Below are positions 17,589 through 24,172 of a DNA stretch of 35,062 bases, piece by piece (position 1 is the first letter of the stretch; each line of letters starts with the position of its first letter). The notes below the pieces were generated by a model. It did not search any database, was not told where the DNA came from, and was given only the letters and a program-made list of their open reading frames with translations. The stretch covers positions 1 through 35,062 of the forward strand of contig CASFQR010000008.1 in the NCBI GenBank assembly GCA_949297275.1, read 5' to 3'. The position numbers and the translations under genes are program-made. Source of the DNA: an uncultured bacterium (GTDB taxonomy: Bacteria > Bacillota_I > Bacilli_A > RFN20 > CAG-826).

Positions 17589-19090
17589 TATTGGAAATCC
17601 TCCTCGTTCTTTGTTGAACCAATTTGCGAATATGTGATAAGTGAAAGAATCGCGCACACAATGAAGACTAAGATACCAATAACTGACGCCATTGAATAAT
17701 TTTGTTCAGTGACAGTCAAATCATAAAGCCAAGTGATAAGTAAGTCAGTCTGACCTGCGGCCGATTGCATGTTACTATCAAGGTTTGGTCCACCACCAGT
17801 TAATAAATAGATAATATTGAAGTTATTGATATTACCAACAAATGTTGAAATTAAAGATGGACCTAAAACGAAGAAGATATATGGAAGAGTAATATTGATG
17901 TACATGTGATAAGGATTAGCCCCATCAATCTTAGCGGCTTCATATAAATCTTCAGGGATATTCATTAAAATACCAGTTGTCGATAAGACAGTGTAAGGAA
18001 TACCGACCCACATATTAACTATAACAATAACTACTTTGGAGATAGTTGGATCAGCTAAAAAGCGGATTCTACTACCGGTAATCATTTCAAATATTTCGGT
18101 AACAACGCCAAAATTCTCATGGAATAATTTAGCCATGATAAGTAAACTAACTACTTGCGGAACAGCGATGGAAATAACTAAAAATGTTCGCCAAACCTTT
18201 TTAAGTTTGATGGATTTTTTATTGATTATCATTGCTAAAATGACACCAAAGAAGAAATTGGTTACCGTGGCTAAAACCGCCCAAAGTAAAGTCCAACCAA
18301 GAACTTTCCAGAAGGTATAAGAGAATGTCTCATCATAACCACCTAAACCTCCACCAACAAGCATGGTGTGGAAATTATCAAAACCAACCCATGTAAATAA
18401 TTCATTCGGTGGTTGGTGAGCGTTATCAAAATTCGTAAAGGCAACCATAATCATGAAGATTAATGGTACGACTGTAAAACAAATTAATAATAAGAAAGGG
18501 ATAGATAATAAGGTTGTATGATAATATTGATTACCTAAACTAGCGATATCATAACGAGCACTAGCTAAGTGACGATTGATTTGTTTCATATGTTGAATGT
18601 TCCAAGCTTGATGAAGTTGGGCCATCCAAATAATGAAGACAAAAAGAATAACAACTAATGTAATGATTGAATAAAGAAGGATATTAAACGAATCGTCACC
18701 GATAACAACGAAGCCGGTATTAGGATCTTCAGTTGGGCGGATTGTACCCAAAGTACCAAATTTGCCTAAATAACCAGCTCCAAACAAAGTCATGTATAGG
18801 ATAAAAGCAATTTCGACTAATAAGAAAGCAATCCCACGCAGCCATTGCTTATGCCATAAATTAGCAAAACCAAAGATCAAAAGTGACAAACGTGATTTCC
18901 AATTCCCGTAACGAATAATGTAATAAATTACTGAGAAGATGGAACCAAGTTTTTTTATGCCTTTCCAAGCAAGAAATGGTAAATTCTTAATAAATTTCCA
19001 AATAATAAGAGGCAATTTCTTAAAGAACAAGCCAATTTTTATAAAGAAGCGAGCAAATTTACCATGAGATAAAAATAATAAGTCGTTCAT
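17588..19090 (-). CDS. malF: Maltodextrin ABC transporter permease MalF
   Basis: Partner permease of MalG in the membrane. The 500 residues include an EAA loop with EAAKIDGANPYHMYINI (384-400) and about eight hydrophobic segments. The core permease domain starts near 190. The N-terminus is extended: residues 20-50 contain a repeated Lys/aromatic amphipathic pattern (KKLPLIIWKFIKNLPFLAWK) before two membrane segments and the first periplasmic-side loop. A run GGGGGA lies before the ATG as ribosome site. A stem-loop separates it from malE, and it overlaps malG by one base (TAATG). Confidence 0.93.
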   Translation of the reverse strand: MNDLLFLSHGKFARFFIKIGLFFKKLPLIIWKFIKNLPFLAWKGIKKLGSIFSVIYYIIRYGNWKSRLSLLIFGFANLWHKQWLRGIAFLLVEIAFILYMTLFGAGYLGKFGTLGTIRPTEDPNTGFVVIGDDSFNILLYSIITLVVILFVFIIWMAQLHQAWNIQHMKQINRHLASARYDIASLGNQYYHTTLLSIPFLLLICFTVVPLIFMIMVAFTNFDNAHQPPNELFTWVGFDNFHTMLVGGGLGGYDETFSYTFWKVLGWTLLWAVLATVTNFFFGVILAMIINKKSIKLKKVWRTFLVISIAVPQVVSLLIMAKLFHENFGVVTEIFEMITGSRIRFLADPTISKVVIVIVNMWVGIPYTVLSTTGILMNIPEDLYEAAKIDGANPYHMYINITLPYIFFVLGPSLISTFVGNINNFNIIYLLTGGGPNLDSNMQSAAGQTDLLITWLYDLTVTEQNYSMASVIGILVFIVCAILSLITYSQIGSTKNEEDFQ

Positions 19091-19115
19091 TGCTTTTCCC
19101 CCATATTAATCCCTA

Positions 19116-19142
19116 GGCCTACTAAGAATGACCTAGTAGGCC
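19116..19142 (-). other. 9-bp hairpin between malE and malF
   Basis: GGCCTACTA (19116-19124) and TAGTAGGCC (19134-19142) pair perfectly around a 9-base loop, with no U tract after it in the mRNA. Such a stem at a binding-protein/permease junction typically protects the upstream binding-protein message or slows read-through, giving more MalE than MalFG. The effect here is inferred. Confidence 0.75.
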
Positions 19143-19192
19143 ATAAGGACGAAAACTAAAAACTAATCAATAAATGTTGATATCAATTAATT

Positions 19193-20611
19193 TTATTGAA
19201 CTGCACCTTCGATTTGGAGTTGCATTTGTTTAAGTTCTTTTGCAAGCGAGGCTTTTTGTGTATATTTTGTGCCACCAGCAAGAAGGTCTGTGTACATACC
19301 AGCACCGAAGTTTTGAATTGGTGTCCAGTAGTTAGCAGGAACTGAAGATTGGACGTGATTGGCGATTGCGTATTGTTCGGTTAAAGCAGCCAAACCAAAG
19401 TCTTCAGCAACCGCTTTGTCTTTTCGAGCTTCAATATTAGAAGGACCTAAACCTGTCGCGTTATAACGAGCCAAAGAAACTTCAACATCGGTTAAATATT
19501 TGGCGAAATCATGTAATCTTTGAAGATTTTCCGCTGATTCGCGAGCGTATGAACACATAGGATTAACGCCCATCAATTTATAACCACTAAAGGAATAGAA
19601 ATCATATTTATTACCTTCATCATCTTCTAATGCAGGTAAAACGGTCGCACGAGCATCATCGCCCCAAGCCTTTTTGATTTCTTTAGTTTTCCATGTTCCA
19701 CTAATAGCAGCAGCAACTTTAAATTTTGTTGGTTGAGTAACGTTGCCGTTAGCATCAATAGAAGGTATACCAGCAGTAATATTATCGTTGAGGTGTGTAC
19801 TTGAAGCATCACTATAGAGATAGTGAGAAGAGACCTTGCCGTCTTGCATAATAGTATTCTTCATCATTTCAGAAGCGCGATAACCGATAGTATAATCTTC
19901 TTTTCCTTCTTCATCTACTTCATAAGCGAACCAGCAATCTGACGACTCGATATTTCCTTCGTCATCATAAATGATTTCATAATCGCCACCAGCACCGAAG
20001 AAAACGCCAGAAATATACCAAGCGTCGCCCATTGCCCAGGTAACTTTAGCATCAGCCCAATCGCCACCTTTTTGGTCGAGAGCTTTATAAAGATCTAAGA
20101 AAGTATAGCCTTCTTTCAAATCGTTGGTTGTAGCGTCCCAAACATCAGTACCTTCAAAAGCATCTTGATTATAAAACATGAAGAAACCATTATCGGCTGA
20201 AACGGGATAACCATAATAAGTATCACCGAGTTTGCCGGTTTCTAACGCAACTTCAACATGGTTTTCTTGCGCCCATGTTAAATTATCGCCGCGAAGAGGA
20301 GCTAAAGCGCCAATACGATTAAGATTAACTAACATGTCGTTAGCGTAAGTGAAGACGGCAGCACCTTTCGTAACGTCGGTCGACATTGCCGAATAAGCAC
20401 CGGAGTCACCTTGGCCAGCAACAGTAAAACGCACATCCCATTGATTTTCTTCTGCATATTGTTGAGCGTATTCACGATACAAATCTTCGTGATCGCCCGC
20501 TCCCCAGATGATAATTTCAGGACGATTATCACAAGAGGCGAGAATACTACCAACAGTAATAGCTAGTAAACCTATGCTACTAAAGGTGACAGCTTTTAAA
20601 CTTTTTTTCAT
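19193..20611 (-). CDS. malE: Maltodextrin-binding lipoprotein MalE
   Basis: Extracellular solute-binding protein of the carbohydrate ABC importer (family 1), tethered by lipid. The lipobox LASC gives Cys27 after a long signal peptide. The mature part starts with a strand and loop typical of the fold (PEIIIWGAGDHEDLYREYAQ). ADNGFFMFYNQDAF (about 140-153) and several aromatic residues expected in a sugar site (YYGYP, WYISGVFFGAGGDY) are present. The 472 residues are slightly above the common 400-450. A strong AAGGAGG lies before the ATG. It is the first large gene of the operon and sits behind two promoters with catabolite/MalR-type operators. Specificity for maltodextrin is inferred from the neighbours. 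Confidence 0.9.
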   Translation of the reverse strand: MKKSLKAVTFSSIGLLAITVGSILASCDNRPEIIIWGAGDHEDLYREYAQQYAEENQWDVRFTVAGQGDSGAYSAMSTDVTKGAAVFTYANDMLVNLNRIGALAPLRGDNLTWAQENHVEVALETGKLGDTYYGYPVSADNGFFMFYNQDAFEGTDVWDATTNDLKEGYTFLDLYKALDQKGGDWADAKVTWAMGDAWYISGVFFGAGGDYEIIYDDEGNIESSDCWFAYEVDEEGKEDYTIGYRASEMMKNTIMQDGKVSSHYLYSDASSTHLNDNITAGIPSIDANGNVTQPTKFKVAAAISGTWKTKEIKKAWGDDARATVLPALEDDEGNKYDFYSFSGYKLMGVNPMCSYARESAENLQRLHDFAKYLTDVEVSLARYNATGLGPSNIEARKDKAVAEDFGLAALTEQYAIANHVQSSVPANYWTPIQNFGAGMYTDLLAGGTKYTQKASLAKELKQMQLQIEGAVQ

Positions 20612-20664
20612 AGTTTTCCTCCTTAAAGTTTAAATTTTTTATTATTAATCCTTACTTATCAGGA

Positions 20665-20694
20665 ATAATAACCACAAGAAAGCGCTTACATCAA
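20665..20694 (-). promoter_or_regulatory. Promoter P2 of malE
   Basis: On the minus strand TTGATG (20694-20689) and TATTAT (20670-20665) are 18 bases apart. A start near 20658 would give malE a leader of about 47 bases with AAGGAGG. The second operator overlaps the -35 and the spacer, so a bound repressor would block it. Confidence 0.6.
20677..20690 (-). promoter_or_regulatory. CcpA/MalR-type operator inside P2
   Basis: TGTAAGCGCTTTCT on the minus strand fits the cre consensus TGWAANCGNTNWCA except for the last base. It overlaps the -35/spacer of P2, the position of a repressing site. LacI-family sugar regulators such as MalR use very similar sites, so sequence alone does not say which protein binds. 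Confidence 0.65.
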
Positions 20695-20699
20695 TAAGC

Positions 20700-20726
20700 A
20701 AAATAAAAGGGTCGAACCAACCCCTT
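20700..20726 (-). terminator. Intrinsic terminator between P1 small ORF and malE
   Basis: On the minus strand AAGGGGTTG (20726-20718) pairs with CGACCCTTT (20714-20706) as a 9-bp stem with two wobbles and a 3-base loop, followed by a TTTTATTTT-type tract. Transcripts from P1 should largely stop here unless it is overridden, so P1 may drive a separate small RNA or peptide gene. Confidence 0.7.
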
Positions 20727-20740
20727 CCCAAGTAAATGCA

Positions 20741-20845
20741 TTATGAAAGTAAATGGAAAAACACCGAAGTATAATTGTTTCTAAACCAAACCGAAACATT
20801 CTTGCCTAAGATAGTGTCTGTTCGTTTTTCTAACATGTTAATCAT
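20741..20845 (-). CDS. Possible 34-residue small protein or leader peptide
   Basis: A 34-codon frame starts at the ATG at 20845 (MINMLEKRTDTILGK...) and ends HLLS with TAA at 20741-20743. An AGGTGA-like ribosome site lies about 7 bases upstream (20857-20853). A near-consensus promoter starts transcription about 16 bases before the ATG, and an intrinsic terminator follows the stop by 14 bases. I do not recognise the sequence. The first half is charged and the second half is aromatic and hydrophobic (VSVWF, SVFFHLL). It may be a small protein, a leader peptide sensing translation, or a chance frame inside a small regulatory RNA. Confidence 0.4.
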   Translation of the reverse strand: MINMLEKRTDTILGKNVSVWFRNNYTSVFFHLLS

Positions 20846-20867
20846 AGTGTTTCACCTGATTGTTTAT

Positions 20868-20897
20868 ATTTTAAAAAAGATTTAAAAATCTTGTCAA
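20868..20897 (-). promoter_or_regulatory. Promoter P1 upstream of the small ORF
   Basis: On the minus strand a perfect TTGACA (20897-20892) and TAAAAT (20873-20868) are separated by 18 bases. The predicted start is near 20861. Confidence 0.75.
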
Positions 20898-20905
20898 TAG
20901 CAAAA

Positions 20906-20919
20906 TGTAAGCGTTTACA
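20906..20919 (-). promoter_or_regulatory. Perfect cre-type operator upstream of P1
   Basis: TGTAAGCGTTTACA (20906-20919 as read on the plus strand, nearly self-complementary) matches TGWAANCGNTNWCA at every position. It ends 8 bases before the P1 -35, a site from which a CcpA/LacI-family protein could either activate P1 or block polymerase contact. Confidence 0.8.
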
Positions 20920-20972
20920 TATTTTTTTAAAAAGGTAAACAATGATGCTAATTTGCTAATATTTTTTGATGC

Positions 20973-21083
20973 ATATTTTTTATCTAGGACACCATACGAG
21001 ATAAAAATTATTTAAAAGATATAAATAAGTGGCTAAAAAACTATATTTTCTATCTAAAAATGCCTATATTTTTTAATTTAGAA
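20973..21083 (+). repeat. Three direct copies of an ATATTTT-TATCTA motif
   Basis: ATATTTTTTATCTA (20973-20986) and ATATTTTCTATCTA (21043-21056) match at 13 of 14 positions. A weaker third copy, ATATTTTTTAATTTA, starts at 21066. They lie upstream of the IstA-like gene and could be binding sites, but the sequence is AT-rich and the repeat may be accidental. Confidence 0.4.
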
Positions 21084-21120
21084 AAAACCGCAAAATAAAG
21101 TTTTTTTATTTTTTGAAATG

Positions 21121-21129
21121 TGGTAAAAT
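21121..21129 (+). promoter_or_regulatory. Extended -10 element of the IstA-like gene
   Basis: TGG followed by TAAAAT (21124-21129) is an extended -10 without a clear -35. The resulting leader of about 45-50 bases contains GGAGG (21170-21174), 9 bases before the ATG. Confidence 0.45.
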
Positions 21130-21183
21130 TAACTTGGTTAAAGAAATCAATTAGATTTTTAAAATATTTGGAGGTTAGATAAA

Positions 21184-21594
21184 ATGATTAATCAAGTAGA
21201 TAAATTAGCGATTATCTCTTTATATAGTCGTGGGCATTCTTTGCGCAGTATCGCTAAGACTTTAGGTCATTCTCGCCAAACTGTCACAACTTATGTCAAT
21301 GAATATAAAAAGACCATGGAATTAGTTGCCACACAAGGTGAAACCGAAGAACTTAAAGCTCGTCTTTATGGCGCGCCTAAACGCAAAAGCGCCCCGCGAG
21401 CCTGTTCGATTTATGTCGGCTCATTAAAAGAACGTTTTGTTGAACTTGCGTCTAATAAAGATAAGCAAGAAGAAGCTTTTGGTGAAGTTAAGAAGGTCAC
21501 TGCTGCAATGATATCAAGAAAATTAAAAGAGGAAGGCTATCACATTGGTGATTCGACCGTTAGACTAAAATATCGTAAATATAAAGCGAATTAG
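21184..21594 (+). CDS. Stand-alone IstA-type (IS21) DNA-binding protein
   Basis: A 136-residue protein resembling the N-terminal DNA-binding part of IS21-family IstA transposases. Residues 4-42 form an IS21-type helix-turn-helix (SLRSIAKTLGHSRQTVTTYV). A basic linker KRKSAPRA follows, and a second IstA-like segment (about 75-132) ends in TAAMISRKLKEEGYHIGDSTVRLKYRKY, corresponding to the second helix-turn-helix of IstA. The DDE integrase domain that should follow is absent, and so is any IstB gene or terminal repeat. The gene is not obviously decayed: it has its own -10, GGAGG ribosome site, clean frame and strong terminator. It is therefore either a precisely truncated remnant or a transposase domain kept as a regulator. 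Its divergent position suggests it could act on the shared 572-bp region, but the operators there are LacI-type. Confidence 0.75.
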   Translation: MINQVDKLAIISLYSRGHSLRSIAKTLGHSRQTVTTYVNEYKKTMELVATQGETEELKARLYGAPKRKSAPRACSIYVGSLKERFVELASNKDKQEEAFGEVKKVTAAMISRKLKEEGYHIGDSTVRLKYRKYKAN

Positions 21595-21603
21595 TATTTT
21601 AGG

Positions 21604-21636
21604 AAAAGAACGCTAAAATCTCAAAAGCGTTCTTTT
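21604..21636. terminator. Bidirectional intrinsic terminator
   Basis: AAAAGAACGCT (21604-21614) and AGCGTTCTTTT (21626-21636) pair over 11 bp around an 11-base loop, with T runs on both strands. It ends the IstA-like gene on the plus strand and the esterase gene on the minus strand. Confidence 0.92.
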
Positions 21637-21637
21637 T

Positions 21638-22522
21638 TTATTTCTTTAGAAATTCAATGCGCTTTTCAAAAGCTTCATAACTTATTTTAGATTCTAAAAA
21701 TAGTTGGTTAAAACCATGAGGTGCGTCTTTAATAATCTCAAAATTGACTGCCACTTTCTCTTTTAAAAGCAACTCATAAAATTTTTTATTTTCTTGGATT
21801 AAAAAATCGTTTTGGCCGCACTGCAAATATACATCTTTTAAAAAGGAATAATCAATTAATAAGGGGTTATCAATAGTGCGACCCTTTTTATATAGTTTCC
21901 ACATTTTGTAGTTGTTCTTCTTATTCCATAATAGATAATTATCATCATCAAAATCTTCGCGAGGATTGGGGTTAATTACTGGGTAAGATAAAACAACCTT
22001 TTGAGGGATATTTATTTCGTGAATATTTATATCAAATAAGGCCATTAAGATTAAATAGCCACCAGCTGAATCGCCCATCATATAAAATTTATCTTTATCT
22101 AGATTTAAATCAAAGGCATGTTCAATTAAATAAGTATAAGCGTGAAAAACATCGTGCCTAGAAGCTTCAAAAGGAGAATTATAGGCGAGACGGTAGTCAA
22201 TATAAGCCACAATAATCTTTAATTTTTTTGCCAAAAGACGCGCTTCTAAAATATGTTCTTTTGAACCTTTATAAACGAAGGCTCCTCCATGGACATAAAA
22301 GAGTAATGGCGATAATTCAAGACGTTGATGAGGTATTAAAAGATAAATTGTCAATTTCATTTTTCCATTTCGTAAAACAATTTTATTAACATGTATTTCA
22401 TCATCTTTAAAATAAATGTCTTCGAGGGTTTTTAAAACGATATTGCCAAAATAAAACGCTGCTTTATTAAAAGGGGTTTTAATATGTTTTAATTTATTAA
22501 ATTCTTTATTTATTTCACTCAT
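21638..22522 (-). CDS. Alpha/beta hydrolase, acetyl-esterase/HSL type
   Basis: Cytoplasmic serine esterase or lipase of the hormone-sensitive lipase group. The oxyanion motif HGGA is at 78-81 and the nucleophile motif GDSAGG has Ser152. A likely acid Asp239 (CGQNDFL) and His269 (DAPHGF) complete the triad. I start it at the ATG at 22522 (294 residues), which overlaps the stop of the aldo/keto reductase by 8 bases (ATGAGTGA). A TTG at 22543 would add seven residues without a ribosome site. Last gene of the flavodoxin operon; it ends at a bidirectional terminator. Substrate unknown, perhaps acetylated sugars or short acyl esters. Confidence 0.87.
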   Translation of the reverse strand: MSEINKEFNKLKHIKTPFNKAAFYFGNIVLKTLEDIYFKDDEIHVNKIVLRNGKMKLTIYLLIPHQRLELSPLLFYVHGGAFVYKGSKEHILEARLLAKKLKIIVAYIDYRLAYNSPFEASRHDVFHAYTYLIEHAFDLNLDKDKFYMMGDSAGGYLILMALFDINIHEINIPQKVVLSYPVINPNPREDFDDDNYLLWNKKNNYKMWKLYKKGRTIDNPLLIDYSFLKDVYLQCGQNDFLIQENKKFYELLLKEKVAVNFEIIKDAPHGFNQLFLESKISYEAFEKRIEFLKK

Positions 22523-23633
22523 ATTTACAGCGTATCTTTTCAATTAAAGAGGGAATATCTAACTTCTGCGGACAAATTTTAGAACATTGATGGCATTTTA
22601 AACATTCCTTAGGTGAAGAAATTGCCGCAATTTCAAAATATTTTTTCTTAATTTTCTCGTCTTCATAAATTAAAGATGAATTATATAAAGAAAAGAGTGA
22701 CGGGATTAAAATATGTTTAGGGCAAACATTTAAACAATAACGGCAGGAGGTACAACCAATTAAAGGTAATTTGTTTTCTTCCTCCACCACTTTTTTAATT
22801 GCCATCAATTCTTCTTGATTTAATGGCTGATAATTTTTAAAGGTATTAATGTTATCTAATAAATCACTCATCGAATTCATTCCTGAAAGAATCATGAAGA
22901 CATCCTCGTGCATTAAGACATATCGAAAGGCAATTGAAGCTAAAGATCCGCGGTTTAAATTTTCAATAATACTTTTAGTTGAAGACTGTAAATTAACTAA
23001 TGTTCCACCTTTAAGCGGTTCCATGACAATAATTGGTTTATGATAACGGTGACAGACATCATATAAAGCTTTTGATTGAACATGTTCGTCAAGATAATCT
23101 AAATAATTAAATTGAATTTGTACGACATCAATTTCGGGGTAAGTTTTTAAAATATCTTCTAAAGTTGTAGCGTCGTCGTGGAAGGAAATACCGACATATT
23201 TAATTTTGCCTTCTTTTTTCAGCTTAAAGGCCGTTTCATAGGCTTGACATTGGCGATATTTTTTAAAATTATGACGATTTTGAGCGTGCATTAAATAAAA
23301 ATCAAAATAATCCGTATCGAGGGTTTCTAATTGGTTGAGTATAAATGGTTCTATATCTTCTTTTTGGGAAAAATAATTTTCTGATAATTTATCGGTCAAA
23401 ACGATTGTTTCGCGGGGGTATTTCCTAATGACACAATCGCGAATGGCTAGTTCGCTTAAACCACCAATATATCCATGCGCAGTATCGAAATAATTAAAAC
23501 CATTAGATATATAAGCATCCACTAACTGTTGAAATAACTTTAAATCAATCGAACTATTTGGTAAGCATTTTAAACGCATAACCCCAAAACCTAACTTGCC
23601 CTTAATGAAAGGAAAAACTTGCTTACTATTCAT
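22515..23633 (-). CDS. Aldo/keto reductase with C-terminal 2[4Fe-4S] ferredoxin domain
   Basis: Oxidoreductase of the AKR family fused to a ferredoxin, an architecture common in anaerobes. The AKR barrel (about 12-285) carries the catalytic tetrad Asp50 and Tyr55 (FDTAHGY), Lys82 and His116 (LMHAQNR). The C-terminal part has two Cys clusters, C294-x2-C-x2-C-x3-CP and C344-x2-C-x2-C-x3-CP, enough for two [4Fe-4S] centres. The 372 residues are typical. The ATG overlaps the flavodoxin stop by 8 bases and the 3' end overlaps the esterase start, so the three are tightly coupled. The adjacent flavodoxin is a plausible electron partner. The organic substrate is not known. Confidence 0.93.
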   Translation of the reverse strand: MNSKQVFPFIKGKLGFGVMRLKCLPNSSIDLKLFQQLVDAYISNGFNYFDTAHGYIGGLSELAIRDCVIRKYPRETIVLTDKLSENYFSQKEDIEPFILNQLETLDTDYFDFYLMHAQNRHNFKKYRQCQAYETAFKLKKEGKIKYVGISFHDDATTLEDILKTYPEIDVVQIQFNYLDYLDEHVQSKALYDVCHRYHKPIIVMEPLKGGTLVNLQSSTKSIIENLNRGSLASIAFRYVLMHEDVFMILSGMNSMSDLLDNINTFKNYQPLNQEELMAIKKVVEEENKLPLIGCTSCRYCLNVCPKHILIPSLFSLYNSSLIYEDEKIKKKYFEIAAISSPKECLKCHQCSKICPQKLDIPSLIEKIRCKYE

Positions 23634-24144
23634 TTTCTAACACCCATCTTTTAATTGCTAAAGCTTTTTTTCTTACTTCGAAGCCATACGCGCAAAATGG
23701 TTTCTTAATTGTTGCATTTGGTAAATACTTCTTTAGATCATCTTCTATCTGACCCAAATATCCACCTTCATGAGTAATGAAGGGATGAATGGTTTTGCTA
23801 GTAAAGTCATAAGTTGCTAGGAAAGTAGCAACGATATTAGGAAAAGTACCAAACCAATTAGGAAAACCTAAGTATATATCTTGATATTGATCTAAAGAAC
23901 TTAAATATTTATAAAACGAGACGGAAAGATAACGTTTCTTCTCATCTATGGCCCGCTCTAAGATTTCATTATATTTCTCGCTATAGGGAATTTTTGCCTT
24001 AAGGGCGAAAAGATCACCGCCAGTGATTTTTTCTAAAAATAAGGCGAGAACTTCCGTATTACCATAATCTTGATAAGATAATTTAGAAAGGTGATAAGTT
24101 TCACCCCTTAAAGAAAAATAAACGATTAAAGGTTTAGAATACAT
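23626..24144 (-). CDS. Flavodoxin-like protein (flavodoxin_4 type)
   Basis: Small cytoplasmic FMN protein of 172 residues. The phosphate loop reads YFSLRGETYHLS rather than the usual YSxTGNT, while GNTEVLALFLEKITGGDLFA and GFPNWFGTFPNIVATFL match flavodoxin_4 proteins (aromatic residues lining the flavin). ITHEGGYLGQ is the third loop. The altered first loop may change flavin phosphate binding. It heads a three-gene operon with the ferredoxin-fused aldo/keto reductase and the esterase. The ATG is exactly six bases from a perfect TATAAT and has no Shine-Dalgarno site, so the message is probably leaderless. Confidence 0.85.
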   Translation of the reverse strand: MYSKPLIVYFSLRGETYHLSKLSYQDYGNTEVLALFLEKITGGDLFALKAKIPYSEKYNEILERAIDEKKRYLSVSFYKYLSSLDQYQDIYLGFPNWFGTFPNIVATFLATYDFTSKTIHPFITHEGGYLGQIEDDLKKYLPNATIKKPFCAYGFEVRKKALAIKRWVLENE

Positions 24145-24150
24145 AAAATA

Positions 24151-24159
24151 ATTATAACA
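24151..24159 (-). promoter_or_regulatory. Extended -10 promoter giving a leaderless flavodoxin mRNA
   Basis: TGT followed by TATAAT on the minus strand (24159-24151), six bases before the ATG at 24144. It lies in the short gap after the ABC exporter stop, so the redox operon can be transcribed on its own. No good -35. Confidence 0.6.
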
Positions 24160-24172
24160 AAACTAATGACAA

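Larger units (their letters stand above)
20612..21183 (-). other. 572-bp control region between malE and the IstA-like gene
   Basis: The only stretch over 300 bases without a large gene. Going leftwards on the minus strand it holds: a sugar-type operator (20906-20919), promoter P1 (20868-20897), a possible 34-codon ORF (20741-20845), an intrinsic terminator (20700-20726), and promoter P2 with a second operator (20665-20694). On the plus strand it holds three copies of an ATATTTT-TATCTA motif (20973-21083) and an extended -10 (21121-21129) for the IstA-like gene. Each is listed separately. Confidence 0.75.

Noticed and set aside
21184-21636. Intact IS21 insertion sequence
   Set aside because: No DDE domain, no IstB gene and no terminal inverted repeats; the 11-bp inverted repeat at 21604-21636 is a terminator with T runs.
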